A stretch of DNA of 64,000 nucleotides, from the NCBI GenBank assembly GCA_019636755.1, contig JAHBWZ010000004.1:62001-126000 (forward strand), in the 5' to 3' direction. Within the stretch, counting starts at the first letter, position 1. The number at the start of each line of letters is the position of its first letter. Positions 1-11,045 of this stretch are shown piece after piece. The position numbers and the translations under genes are program-made. Origin of the DNA: Phycisphaeraceae bacterium. GTDB taxonomy: Bacteria; Planctomycetota; Phycisphaerae; Phycisphaerales; SM1A02. The notes under the pieces were generated by a model. That model made no database searches and was not told the DNA's origin. It was given only the letters and a program-made list of their open reading frames with translations.

Positions 1-509
1 TCACCGAACTCGCGATCCTCCAGGGAGGCGCCGTCATCCTGCTGAGCGTGGAGGATCCGGGACTGGGCGGCCGGATCCTGACGCTGGTACCGGATCACGC
101 CGAGGGCGCATGGCACATCGCGTCGTCGCTGCCCGGGCGGCTGCCCGCGGGCGGCGGAAGGATCGATGACGGCCGCGCCTTCATCCGCGAAGACGCGCGC
201 CGGGCCGGCCCGTACCGCATGCTCGCGGTCGACCGCGCCGGGCATGCCTCCGCCGCGGGACCGCCCGGATTCGACAGCCGGCTGGAGCGTCCCGTCTCGG
301 TTTCGCCGTGCAGCCGATTCGCCGTCACGGTCCGCTACCGGGCCGAGGGCGGACGCACGCACACGGTTCGCGCGATCGACCGGGGCGTGCATGGCCCACT
401 TCCTCCCATGCCCCCCGGGGCCGATGACCTTCGCCCGCTCTGGCTCGAGACCGGGGGCGGGGCCTCGGGCGGCATGATCACCGGCACCGCGCAGCGCGCG
501 GCACCGTGA
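1..509 (+). CDS. Unrecognised protein, C-terminal part (cut by window edge)
   Basis: An open frame enters from the left edge (reading from base 3) and ends with TGA at 507-509. A GTG at 48 could serve as a start, but coding-like sequence continues upstream of it, so this is more likely the end of a longer gene. The visible ~168 residues are rich in Gly, Arg and Pro, with no membrane segment, cysteine pair or motif I recognise. The next gene follows in the same direction and same frame after 75 bases, so the two may be cotranscribed. Function unknown. Confidence 0.5.
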   Translation, partial: TELAILQGGAVILLSVEDPGLGGRILTLVPDHAEGAWHIASSLPGRLPAGGGRIDDGRAFIREDARRAGPYRMLAVDRAGHASAAGPPGFDSRLERPVSVSPCSRFAVTVRYRAEGGRTHTVRAIDRGVHGPLPPMPPGADDLRPLWLETGGGASGGMITGTAQRAAP

Positions 510-584
510 CGGCGCCCGCGGGCATCGGCGCGCGCGGGATTCCGCGGGCCGGGCGGCGGCGCCGGTTGCCGATGCTCACGCCGG

Positions 585-1943
585 ATGCGACAGTCGGGCC
601 CGATGCAGCGCCCGATCCAGAGCCGGACCCGGAGTCAGGACCACGTCCCGTCGCGCGCCGATCGATGGCACGACATCGCGGTGCTCGCGACCGCGACGAT
701 CATCGTGCTGTCGATCTCGCTGGCGCTCATCCACCTGGTCCGCGCCCCCCTTCCGCTGCTGGCGCGGGGCTTCGTCCCGATCGTCATCTTCCCGGCGGCG
801 ATGCTCGTCGGCTTCAGGATCTACCGCCGGGTCCTCTTCCCGCGGCTCCGCGTGCCGATGCCGGACCAGGCCCTGCTCTCATGCGTCACGATCGGCGGCT
901 CGGTCCTGGTCGGGCTGCTCGCGCCGCCGTTCCTCGGATTCCCGGTGGGATTCTCGTTCGGCTTCAGCATCATGGCGCTGATCGGGATCATGTTCATCTT
1001 CACCGCGCTGGCGGTGCGCCGTGGATCATCACGGCACTGCGCCTTCTGCGGACATGAGTTCGCCCCGACGGAGATCTCCCCGGCGCGCTGCCTCGAGTGC
1101 GGGAGGTCCACGATCCTCAAGCCGCTCGAGGGGCGGCCCTCGCCATCGCGCGGCGTGCTGTGGGCGGGCATCGTGCTGACCCTGGTCGGCCTGTCGAGCT
1201 ACCTGGTCGTGATCCCGGGTATCGGAAGTGCCATGGCCGGCGCCACGCCGACCTGGTTCCTGCTGATGCATGCCAGGCACGGCACCACGCAGAACGAGAC
1301 CCACACGCTCTGGAATGAACTCGGCACGCGCACGCTCACCGCTGAACAGCGCGAGGACCTTGTCCGCAGACTGCTGGACCGCCGGCGGCGCGAAGGCCGC
1401 CTCGGCTTCAGCAGCGCGCCCTGGCTGGATGCCCAGGTCACCCTGCTTCCGCCGGACTCCCCGCTGCTCGAGCGCGCCTGGGCGGAGACGATCGAGCCGC
1501 GCCTCGAACTCCCCGCCCGCGCGGCCGCGGGGCAGGAGATTCCATGGCGCCTCGCCGGCACCTACCGGCTCGGCCCGGTCGGCACGACCTGGGGGCACGT
1601 GCGGGTGGTGTCCATCGAACTGGACGGCGTGCCGATCGACGGCGCGCCATCGCCCGACGACGACTGGCTCTTCGGCCTGTACCTGGGTTCTCCGGGCGAC
1701 CAGCCGAGGACGCGTCCTCCATCCGGCACGATTCCGCCGCAGCCGCCGGGGACGTACCGGGTCACCGCCCGGATTGTCCATGCGATCACGCTCTCCGGGA
1801 CCATGCCACCGAGCGGGACCGCACCGCCGCCGCCGCTGTCCGACGTGGCTGCCGCACCGCCGCCACCACCGCCCCCGGTGCTCTGGTGGCGGGAGTCCGT
1901 GGTGGAGCGGGAGATCCGCGTCGAGCCGCGCGAGGATCGATGA
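585..1943 (+). CDS. Multi-pass membrane protein with cytoplasmic zinc ribbon
   Basis: Unrecognised 452-aa protein. Hydrophobic segments lie at about residues 31-51, 59-79, 97-117, 120-143 and 190-211. Between the fourth and fifth is a zinc-ribbon-like loop with C152, C155, C169 and C172 (CAFCGHEF ... CLECGRS). Residues 220-400 form a soluble domain with no motif I know, and the tail has several proline runs (PPPPLSD, PPPPPPPVLWW). The start is uncertain: ATG 585 and ATG 603 are both in frame and neither has a clear Shine-Dalgarno. A second zinc-ribbon membrane protein lies at 28345-29397, but the two share only the architecture. Membrane zinc-ribbon proteins of this style are typical of Phycisphaerae; none has an established role that I know. 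Confidence 0.65.
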   Translation: MRQSGPMQRPIQSRTRSQDHVPSRADRWHDIAVLATATIIVLSISLALIHLVRAPLPLLARGFVPIVIFPAAMLVGFRIYRRVLFPRLRVPMPDQALLSCVTIGGSVLVGLLAPPFLGFPVGFSFGFSIMALIGIMFIFTALAVRRGSSRHCAFCGHEFAPTEISPARCLECGRSTILKPLEGRPSPSRGVLWAGIVLTLVGLSSYLVVIPGIGSAMAGATPTWFLLMHARHGTTQNETHTLWNELGTRTLTAEQREDLVRRLLDRRRREGRLGFSSAPWLDAQVTLLPPDSPLLERAWAETIEPRLELPARAAAGQEIPWRLAGTYRLGPVGTTWGHVRVVSIELDGVPIDGAPSPDDDWLFGLYLGSPGDQPRTRPPSGTIPPQPPGTYRVTARIVHAITLSGTMPPSGTAPPPPLSDVAAAPPPPPPPVLWWRESVVEREIRVEPREDR

Positions 1944-2045
1944 CGGACCGCGCGTGCACGCCGCGACGCGACGCCCTGCGCCGTACCCCCTGCCGCTCAC
2001 GTGCCACCGCCCGAGGCCACCACGCCGGCGGCCCGTGACCCGGAC

Positions 2046-4028
<1,983 letters not shown>

Positions 4029-4035
4029 GCGGCGG

Positions 4036-4041
4036 ATTATG
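4036..4041 (-). promoter_or_regulatory. Candidate -10 box of acs (leaderless type)
   Basis: On the minus strand CATAAT sits 7 bases before the acs ATG at 4028. The intervening CCGCCGC carries no ribosome-binding site. If this is the -10 element, transcription would begin at or within a base or two of the start codon. No convincing -35 is visible. Part of a recurring pattern in this window. Confidence 0.4.
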
Positions 4042-4082
4042 CACGATGCGATCCGGCCGCGCCCACCCGGAGCACCTGGTCC

Positions 4083-5000
4083 ATGTCCAGTCCCGACCGA
4101 CCGATCATCGCCGACCTCCGGCCCGCACCGGACCCACCGGTGGTCCGAGCGCGCCCGCGCCGGCTCCGGCGCCTGCTGCGGGTCGCGCTCGTCGTCTTCG
4201 TCGCCTGGTGCGTGATGACCATCACGCTGCAGGAGTTCGTGATCTACCCCGGCACCTGGACACGGCGCGTACCGGTCTCCGCGCCGGCCGGTGCGCAGGT
4301 CCTGGCGACAGACGTCGCCGGGCCTGATCGACCCGTCGTCGCGTGGCTCTTCCATCCGCCCGCGCGCGGCGCGGACGGCCCGTCGGCACCGGTGCCGCTC
4401 GTCGTCTACTTCCATGGCAATGCCGAACTCATCGGCGATCACCTGGACCTGGCGCAGTCGCTCACGGCACGCGGGTTCGCCGTGCTGCTTCCCGAGTACC
4501 GCGGCTACGGCGGCTGCGGCGGCTCACCGGGCCAGCGCGAACTCCGCGAGGACGCGCAGGCCTTCATCGACCTGGCCGTCGCCGGCGGCGGGGTCGATCC
4601 GGATCGCATCGTCTACATCGGCCGATCGCTCGGCGGCGGCATCGCCGCAGACCTGGCCGCCGCCCGTCCGCCGGCCGCGCTCGTCCTGGAGCAGACCTTC
4701 GCCAGCGTGCGCGCCATGGCGCTGCGCGCACTCGCCCCGCCCTTCCTGATCCGCCACCCCTACGAGACCGATCGAACGCTTCCGGCGTACGAAGGACCCG
4801 TGCTGCTGGTCTGCGGCAGTGAGGATCACATCGTACCGCCGGGTCACATGCATCGACTGCGCGAACTCCGCCCCGACGCGCTGTGGCTCGAGGTCCCGAT
4901 CACGCACTTCGACCTTCCCAGGCGCACGCATCCGGAGGCATACTGGAAGATGTTCGACGCGCTGACGGAAGGGATCGTGGCGCCGAAGCATCAGGGATGA
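4083..5000 (+). CDS. Membrane-anchored alpha/beta hydrolase
   Basis: 305 aa. A basic N-terminus is followed by one hydrophobic segment (about residues 37-57, [17 protein letters not shown]), predicting an N-in membrane anchor with the hydrolase domain outside the cytoplasm. The fold is recognisable from the oxyanion-type VVYFHGNAE, the nucleophile elbow GRSLGGG (Ser near residue 181), a late acid in [10 protein letters not shown] and the catalytic His in ITHFDLP. This is the BEM46/YfhR-like group; the substrate is unknown. ATG 4083 was chosen because residues before it in the same frame read through the acs promoter region and are not conserved-looking. GGAG lies about 10 bases upstream. Ends 10 bases before the convergent rnr stop. 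Confidence 0.8.
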   Translation: MSSPDRPIIADLRPAPDPPVVRARPRRLRRLLRVALVVFVAWCVMTITLQEFVIYPGTWTRRVPVSAPAGAQVLATDVAGPDRPVVAWLFHPPARGADGPSAPVPLVVYFHGNAELIGDHLDLAQSLTARGFAVLLPEYRGYGGCGGSPGQRELREDAQAFIDLAVAGGGVDPDRIVYIGRSLGGGIAADLAAARPPAALVLEQTFASVRAMALRALAPPFLIRHPYETDRTLPAYEGPVLLVCGSEDHIVPPGHMHRLRELRPDALWLEVPITHFDLPRRTHPEAYWKMFDALTEGIVAPKHQG

Positions 5001-5010
5001 CCGCCGGGAT

Positions 5011-7395
5011 CTACCGTCGCTTCTTCTTCCGCGGCGCGGCGGACCTGCCGCCCTTCGTCTGTGCCGATTTCGACTTCCGGGGGGCCGTCGCGTCGCCGCG
5101 CCGCCGCGGTGCGCCGCCTTCCGACTCACCCCGATCGGCGCGCTGGGCAACGCCGGTGAGTTCCAGGGTCAGATGGCGCGCCGCGGTGTCGACTTCGACG
5201 ATCCGGACGCGGACCATGTCACCGACACCGACGGACATACCGCTGCGCCCGGCGGTCAGGCGGGCCGTCGTGCGATCGACGCTCCACCGATCCTCGCGCC
5301 CCTGCGACTGCGGCAGGTGTGCCGGCGGCACCAGTCCATCCACGAGGTACCGCTCGATGGACACGAAGACGCCGCCACCGCCGACGCCCGTGACGAGACC
5401 GGGAAACTCCTCGCCCAGGTGCTTCTCGGCCAGGTGCTGCAGTACGAGGAATGTCCGGAGCGACTGCTCGGCATCCTCGGCATTCCGCTCCATGTCCGAG
5501 CAGTGGTGCCCCAGCGCCACCAGGGCCTCCTCCGTCGGGATCCGCGCGTCCTTCCGGAGACCGCGCCCCAGGCGCGACCGTCCCTCGCCGCGCGGCATCT
5601 CGCGACCGTTGCGCGTCCGCTCCAGGTACGCCTCCACCGCGCGGTGAAGCGTGAGGTCCGGGTACCGCCGGATCGGACTGGTGAAATGCGCGTAGTGCTC
5701 GGACGCCAGCGCGAAGTGCCCGATGAGCGCGGGACTGTATGACGCGCGCGTCAGCGTGCGCAGCACCGCGAAGTGGATCGCCCGGGCGGCCGGCGTGTGC
5801 CGGGTGTGATCGAGCAGCCGCTGGATGTCGCGCCGCGTGGGTTCTTCCGGCAGGCGGTACTTCGCCAGCAGCGCGAACTGACGCAGTTCCTCGATGTCGC
5901 CGAACGTCGGCTCCGGATGAATGCGGCGGAGAACCGGTACGTGCAGGCTGCTGAAGGTCCGGGCCAGTGCCTCGTTCGCCTCCACCATGAACATCTCGAT
6001 GATCGTGTGCGTGAACGCATCGTCCTCCGGCCGCGCGTCGATGACGTGGCCGCGGTCATCGAAGATCAGCTCCACGGCCGGCAGCGCGAGGGCGATCATG
6101 CCCTGCCCCTGGCGCCGGGCCCGGATGATCTTCGCCAGCCGATCGGCCAGCCGGAGCGTCTCCACCAGTTCCGGCGTGTGCTCCGTGTCAGTCCTCGCGT
6201 GTTTCCGCGCGGCGTCCAGGTCGCCGTCGATCACGGCCTGGGCTTCCAGGTAGGTCAGCCGCTTGGCGGAGCGGATGAGCGTGGACGAAAGCCGCTGGCC
6301 GAGCACCTCGCCTTCCGGGCCCAGCCGGATGCAGACCGACTTCGCGAATCGCGGGACGCCCTCCTGCAGCGAACAGACGCCGTTGGAAAGCACCTCGGGC
6401 AGCATCGGCAGGACCAGCCGGGGCAGGTAGACGGAGTTGCCGCGCGCCTGTGCCTCTCGATCCATCGCGGAGCCCGGCCGGACGAAGTGTGCGACGTCGG
6501 CGATGTGCACGCCGAGTTCGAACGTCCCGTCCTTCGCGTTGTGGCGGAGCGAGATCGCATCGTCGAAGTCTTTCGAGTCCGACGGATCGATCGTGAAGAT
6601 GAATCGCGCGGTCAGATCCTCGCGGTCGGCGGGGACGCCCTCCTCGCACTCCTCATCGAAGCGGCGCGCTGCGGACATCGCCTCGTCCGCCACCTCGTCC
6701 GGGAACTCCGTCCGAAGTCCGTGCGCCTCGATGACTGCCTGCGTCTCCACGTCCGGCCGACCGGCTTCACCGAGGACCTTCGTGATCACCGCCTCGCCGA
6801 GCATGCCGCCCTCCGGGAAGCGGATCATGTCGACGACCACCTTGTCGCCTTTCTTCGCGTCCTTCGCGTGCGGATCACGCACGACCACCGGTTCGCGCAG
6901 CAGCCGGCCGTCCGGCTCGACCAGCCAGGTGCCCCCGCGCTGCACCAGCGTGCCGGCGAACGTGGACCGCTTCCGCTCGATGACCTCCACGACGCGCCCG
7001 ACGCAGTCGCTCTGGCCGGGACGGCTCCGCTCGCGCGATGACTGCCGCCGGACGATCGCGCGCACCGTGTCCCCGGAGACCGCGTCAAGCGTTCCGCCGG
7101 CGGGCACGAACAGGTCGCCCTCCCGGTACGGCGCGTCCGGTATGACGAATGCGAACCCGCGCGCCGTGATGCGGATGCGCCCCGTCACCTCCGACGGCAT
7201 GACCGGAAGCCTGAGGATCCCCTTCGCATCGCGGACCACGCGACCGTCGTCGAGCAGCCGGCGCATGGCTTCGCTGAACGCCTCCGCATCCTCCGCTTCC
7301 ACCTTCAGGTGCCGGGACAGCGTCTCCGCATCGGGCGGCTGATACTGCTCGTGGGAAAGCGTGTCGAGAATGCGCTGCGTGTACCGGAGGGGCAT
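5011..7395 (-). CDS. rnr: Ribonuclease R (RNase II/R family exoribonuclease)
   Basis: 794 aa, the usual length for RNase R. It degrades RNA 3' to 5' processively, including structured RNA. In order: an N-terminal winged-helix segment (residues 1-65), cold-shock/OB segments, the RNB catalytic domain beginning near 265 with the metal-binding motif DPSDSKDFDDAIS, a C-terminal S1-type domain (about 680-760, ending MVRVRIVEVDTAARHLTLEL), and a Lys/Arg-rich tail, which in RNase R assists duplex unwinding. ATG 7395 gives the expected start MPLRYTQRIL. There is no Shine-Dalgarno; TACAGT lies 9 bases upstream. Divergent from the marC-family gene, with 160 bases between the starts. Confidence 0.93.
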   Translation of the reverse strand: MPLRYTQRILDTLSHEQYQPPDAETLSRHLKVEAEDAEAFSEAMRRLLDDGRVVRDAKGILRLPVMPSEVTGRIRITARGFAFVIPDAPYREGDLFVPAGGTLDAVSGDTVRAIVRRQSSRERSRPGQSDCVGRVVEVIERKRSTFAGTLVQRGGTWLVEPDGRLLREPVVVRDPHAKDAKKGDKVVVDMIRFPEGGMLGEAVITKVLGEAGRPDVETQAVIEAHGLRTEFPDEVADEAMSAARRFDEECEEGVPADREDLTARFIFTIDPSDSKDFDDAISLRHNAKDGTFELGVHIADVAHFVRPGSAMDREAQARGNSVYLPRLVLPMLPEVLSNGVCSLQEGVPRFAKSVCIRLGPEGEVLGQRLSSTLIRSAKRLTYLEAQAVIDGDLDAARKHARTDTEHTPELVETLRLADRLAKIIRARRQGQGMIALALPAVELIFDDRGHVIDARPEDDAFTHTIIEMFMVEANEALARTFSSLHVPVLRRIHPEPTFGDIEELRQFALLAKYRLPEEPTRRDIQRLLDHTRHTPAARAIHFAVLRTLTRASYSPALIGHFALASEHYAHFTSPIRRYPDLTLHRAVEAYLERTRNGREMPRGEGRSRLGRGLRKDARIPTEEALVALGHHCSDMERNAEDAEQSLRTFLVLQHLAEKHLGEEFPGLVTGVGGGGVFVSIERYLVDGLVPPAHLPQSQGREDRWSVDRTTARLTAGRSGMSVGVGDMVRVRIVEVDTAARHLTLELTGVAQRADRGESEGGAPRRRGDATAPRKSKSAQTKGGRSAAPRKKKRR

Positions 7396-7404
7396 TGCGG
7401 CCGC

Positions 7405-7410
7405 ACTGTA
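7405..7410 (-). promoter_or_regulatory. Candidate -10 box of rnr (leaderless type)
   Basis: Minus-strand TACAGT (fits TANNNT) ends 9 bases before the rnr ATG at 7395. The spacer GCGGCCGCA has no ribosome-binding site, so transcription would begin at about the start codon. Confidence 0.42.
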
Positions 7411-7541
7411 CCACCCACCGGGACCGTGCGATTCCTCCGCCAGACCGGTGGCGCGTACCGCGTGCCGGCCTGCACACGAGCGGCGGTCCGCCCGCGCGGC
7501 GAGGCGGTTCCCGCCCGCTCAGGCCCTTCACCGGTCGCTCG

Positions 7542-7547
7542 TATACT
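7542..7547 (+). promoter_or_regulatory. Candidate -10 box of the marC-family gene (leaderless type)
   Basis: TATACT, a 5/6 match to the sigma-70 -10 consensus, ends 8 bases before the ATG at 7556. The intervening CCCCGCCC cannot act as a Shine-Dalgarno. The start site would fall next to the start codon. Confidence 0.48.
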
Positions 7548-7555
7548 CCCCGCCC

Positions 7556-8194
7556 ATGTTCGAGAACATCGCCCGCGACTTCGCGATGCTGGTCACGGTG
7601 ATCGATCCGGTCGGGTCCGTCCCGGTCTTCATCGCCGTCACGCGCGGCCTCTCCGGCCGGGACCAGCGCCGTGTGGCGGTGCGCGCCGTGGCGATCGCGG
7701 CCCTCGTCCTCATCTTCTTCGCGTGGGCTGGACAGGTCCTTCTGGAGACGCTGGAGGTGCCGCTGCCGGCGTTCCGCATCGCGGGCGGGATCATCCTGTT
7801 CCTGGTGGCGCTGGACATGCTCTTCGGCGAGAGCAAGCCGGAGTCCGAGGTCCGGCAGGTCACCGGCCTCTCGGCGCGCGATGCCGGGGCGCTCGCGCTC
7901 TTCCCGCTGGCGATCCCGTCGATCGCCGGCCCGGGCGCGATGATGGCCGCGGTCCTGCTGACCGACTCGCACCGTGCCAGTCATGCCCAGCAGGTCATGA
8001 CGACGGTCGTTCTCCTGGCCGTCCTGACCGGGACGCTCCTCCTGCTGCTGAGCGCGACCCGGATCCAGCGCATGATCGGCGACATGGGCGCCGGGATCAT
8101 CAGCCGGGTCATGGGCATGATCATCGCCGCCATCGCCGTGACCGGCATCCTGGAAGGCATCCGCGCGTACTTCCCGGCACTCGCCACGGACTGA
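7556..8194 (+). CDS. MarC-family integral membrane protein
   Basis: 212 aa, typical of the MarC family (about 200-220 aa). The protein is almost entirely hydrophobic with six likely membrane segments. It opens with the family-like N-terminus [19 protein letters not shown]; conserved-looking [13 protein letters not shown] sits near residue 120. MarC proteins were once linked to multiple antibiotic resistance in E. coli, but that role was not upheld and the function remains unknown. The start at ATG 7556 fits the family; upstream in-frame sequence is not membrane-like. It stands alone between rnr (divergent) and the POT transporter. Confidence 0.88.
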   Translation: MFENIARDFAMLVTVIDPVGSVPVFIAVTRGLSGRDQRRVAVRAVAIAALVLIFFAWAGQVLLETLEVPLPAFRIAGGIILFLVALDMLFGESKPESEVRQVTGLSARDAGALALFPLAIPSIAGPGAMMAAVLLTDSHRASHAQQVMTTVVLLAVLTGTLLLLLSATRIQRMIGDMGAGIISRVMGMIIAAIAVTGILEGIRAYFPALATD

Positions 8195-8308
8195 TCCCCG
8201 GGAGAGACCGGACCGCCGCGACCTCCGATCCGAAGCCGGCGGCGTCGGTCCTCCGGCGTGCCGACGCCGGATCGGGCCACCGGCGCACCGGCCCCGCCGG
8301 GCTGGCGG

Positions 8309-8314
8309 TACATT
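8309..8314 (+). promoter_or_regulatory. Candidate -10 box of the POT transporter (leaderless type)
   Basis: TACATT (fits TANNNT) ends 7 bases before ATG 8322. The spacer CCGCGCC has no ribosome-binding site. Confidence 0.4.
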
Positions 8315-8321
8315 CCGCGCC

Positions 8322-9767
8322 ATGACGACGCATCGCACCGTCCCGGTCGAGACCGAGCGCATGCCCTCGGGCATTCCGTTCATCATCGGCAACGAACTGG
8401 CCGAGCGGTTCTCGTACTACGGCATGAAGACGATCCTGGTCGTCTACATGACGAAACACATGCTCGATTCCACCGGTGGTCCGGCGCCGATGAGCGACGA
8501 GGACGCCAAGGCGATCTACCACGCCTTCAATGCCGCCAACTACTTCTTCCCCCTGCTCGGCGCCCTGCTGGCGGACATCTTCCTGGGCAAGTACCGGACG
8601 ATCATCCTGCTCTCCATCGGGTACTGCGTCGGCCATGGACTGATCGCGCTGGGCGACAGCGGGCCCGGCATGGCGATCATGTCACCGAGGGCATGGCTGC
8701 TGTTCGGGCTGCTCTTCATCGCGATCGGCGCGGGCGGGATCAAGCCGTGCGTCTCCGCCCACGTCGGCGACCAGTTCGGACGGCGCAACCAGTCGCTGAT
8801 CGAGAAGGTCTTCTCGTGGTTCTACTTCTCCATCAACGTCGGCGCCGCAACCAGCAGCCTGCTGACGCCCATCCTGCTGGACAGGGTGGGCCCGTGGCTT
8901 GCCTTCGGCCTGCCCGGCGCGCTCATGGTGCTCGCCACGCTGGTCTTCTGGATGGGCAGGAACCGCTTCGTGCACATTCCACCTGCGGGCCAGTCGTTCT
9001 GGCGCGAGACGTTCAGCCCCGACGGGCTGCGTGCCCTGCGGAACCTCGCGCCGCTCTTTCTCATCTTCGTGCCGGCGTTCTGGGCGCTCTTCGACCAGAC
9101 GGGGTCCGCGTGGGTCATCCAGGCCATGTCGATGGACCGCGACTTCCTGGGCGTGCACTGGCTGGAAGCGCAGGTCCAGGCGGTCAACCCACTGCTGATC
9201 CTGATCCTGATCCCGTTCTTCGCCTACGTCGTCTACCCGTTCTGCGGCCGGTTCTTCGAGGTCACGCCGCTCCGCAGGATCGGCGTCGGGCTCTTCCTGA
9301 CCGCGGCGGCGTTCGCCCTCTCGGGCCTGATCCAGGTGTGGATCGACGCGGGCCGGACCCCGAACATCGGATGGCAGTTCCTGGCGTACGTGGTCATCAC
9401 GGCAGCCGAGGTGCTGGTGTCGATCACCACGCTGGAGTTCGCCTACACGCAGGCGCCCAGGCGCATGAAGTCGTTCATCATGGGCGTCTACTTCCTGGGT
9501 GTCTCCGTGGGCAACCTCTTCACGTCCGCCGTCAACTGGGCGATCAGCATTCCCGCCGTCACGAAGACGGTCGACGGTCAGGAGGTCGTGATCACCGAGG
9601 CTGCCTCTCGTCTCGCGGGCGCCGACTACTACTGGTTCTTCACCGCCCTCGTGCTGGTCTTCGCCGTCGCATTCGTGATCTTCGCGCAGTTCTACCGCGG
9701 CCGCCGGTTCGTGCAGGGCGAGGAGGACGGCACCATCCCGCCCGCCGAGGGATCACCGCCGGCGTGA
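8322..9767 (+). CDS. POT/PTR-family proton-dependent oligopeptide transporter
   Basis: 481 aa, a major-facilitator protein of the inner membrane, expected to import di- or tripeptides with protons. The N-terminal [13 protein letters not shown] holds the ExxERFxYYG motif that defines the family and takes part in proton coupling. About 12-14 hydrophobic segments follow, and [17 protein letters not shown] matches the conserved loop after helix 2. No Shine-Dalgarno; a TACATT box lies 7 bases upstream of the ATG. It is monocistronic as far as I can see: 127 bases after the marC-family gene and convergent with the DUF1573 cassette. Substrate specificity cannot be read from the sequence. Confidence 0.9.
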   Translation: MTTHRTVPVETERMPSGIPFIIGNELAERFSYYGMKTILVVYMTKHMLDSTGGPAPMSDEDAKAIYHAFNAANYFFPLLGALLADIFLGKYRTIILLSIGYCVGHGLIALGDSGPGMAIMSPRAWLLFGLLFIAIGAGGIKPCVSAHVGDQFGRRNQSLIEKVFSWFYFSINVGAATSSLLTPILLDRVGPWLAFGLPGALMVLATLVFWMGRNRFVHIPPAGQSFWRETFSPDGLRALRNLAPLFLIFVPAFWALFDQTGSAWVIQAMSMDRDFLGVHWLEAQVQAVNPLLILILIPFFAYVVYPFCGRFFEVTPLRRIGVGLFLTAAAFALSGLIQVWIDAGRTPNIGWQFLAYVVITAAEVLVSITTLEFAYTQAPRRMKSFIMGVYFLGVSVGNLFTSAVNWAISIPAVTKTVDGQEVVITEAASRLAGADYYWFFTALVLVFAVAFVIFAQFYRGRRFVQGEEDGTIPPAEGSPPA

Positions 9768-9926
9768 CGACCTGCGTGGTTCCATGAATCGGCGCTGCGC
9801 GGAGTGCGCCGTGCGCGCCGATCAGCGCCGATCAGGGACACGCAGGTGCGCCCGACCACTCGAACGTCACGGCGACGGGGAAGGCGCCGCGCCATCAGTC
9901 GACCGGCGCCGGCGGTGCCCCCGGGA

Positions 9927-11043
9927 TCAGAGCGACCGCAGCCAGAGCACCGGGATCCTGAGGATCTCACGATCCTCGGCATCAAGGACATCGATCCAGG
10001 CCCGGCCCGCTCGACCCTGGAGGCGCTCCGGCAGGATCTCGATCTCGACCGTCCAGATCGACTCACCAGCGGAAGCGCCCTCGACCATCGGTCGCAGCCC
10101 GGTCACCGACACGGCGCTGTTCACGAGTGGATCGATGTGCAGCCGCGCGGGCGATCGACCGGCCATGCGCGGTTCGACCCGCTGCCGGATCACCTCCGTC
10201 GCTGATGGCGGCACAATGCACGCCGCGGGTATGGCCCGATGATCCGCGACGGTCTGCACGCGTATGGGAATGGACCATGCATCCACCGGCGTACCGTCGA
10301 GCCGAAGCGTCACCCAGCCAGCCTGGGTTCCGGGCCGGTCCGGGCCATGTCCTCGCACGATGACGGGCTGGAAGATGCCGCTGCCGTCCACCGCCTGGGG
10401 CTCAACAGAAAGTCCAGTGAGATCCGTCTCGCCTGCGGCAACAGTCGTCGACGAGGGGCGCGTCCTTCGCATGTAGAACGTCCGCTCGAAGGGCTCGCCC
10501 GGCAGGAGCGTCACGTCGATGAACTCCTCGGGCATGAACTCGTACTCGATCTGCGTCGTGAAGTACACACCGGCGCTTGCAAGGACAGACCATGCCCCCT
10601 GTGCCTGCCCGTCCGCTTCCTGCTCAATCCCCCCTCCGGCCGGCCGACCCGCCGATGGTGACGACTCCGCCGCCGTGGGCATCCGTGTTCGTGCGCACCG
10701 CAAGGCTGACGACGGCGATCGCTCCCGGCTCGACGAGCGGGGGGACGATCTCGTGTTCAACGCACGCGCATGACGAGGCAAGGATCCGCAGTTCGGTCGC
10801 CTGATCGCCGTCAGTGCGCAGCCGGACTTCCCGCACGATCCGCGTATATGGCGCAGTGCCGTCACGTCGCTCGATCGGCGGATCGAGGAGGACGATCCGC
10901 ATGGCCTGCTCAGCGCGCGACTGCTCCGCGACCGGCGGACTGACTGGCGGCGGAGTCGACCTGGGGTCGCATCCTGCGAGGATCCCGATCGCAACGGCGC
11001 TGCTCAGTATGGCGCGCGCGCACTGGTCCAGTCTGCCGGTCAT
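9927..11043 (-). pseudogene. DUF1573-type lipoprotein, interrupted by a frameshift in a G6 run
   Basis: The first part (11043 to 10624) starts MTGRLDQ and has a lipoprotein signal with lipobox LAGC (Cys near residue 25). It then has a DUF1573-like stretch with the typical SSCACVEHEI cysteine motif followed by PLVEPGAIAVVSLAV. This frame stops at 10624-10626. Coding resumes one base out of register (from about 10633) and runs to 9927, with plausible protein ending ILRIPVLWLRSL. The two parts join if one G of the G6 run (plus-strand C6, 10629-10634) is skipped, giving about 371 aa. The downstream part has no good start of its own. It may be a real inactivation, a sequencing error in a homopolymer, or slippage. 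Start ATG 11043 follows the previous gene's stop by 2 bases. DUF1573 proteins are exported and abundant in planctomycetes and Bacteroidetes; their function is unknown. Confidence 0.7.
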
Positions 11044-11045
11044 GA

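Noticed and set aside
4029-4442. N-terminal extension of acs by 138 codons
   Set aside because: The stretch is antisense to the hydrolase gene, has no Acs similarity, and a canonical start with a -10 box exists at 4028.
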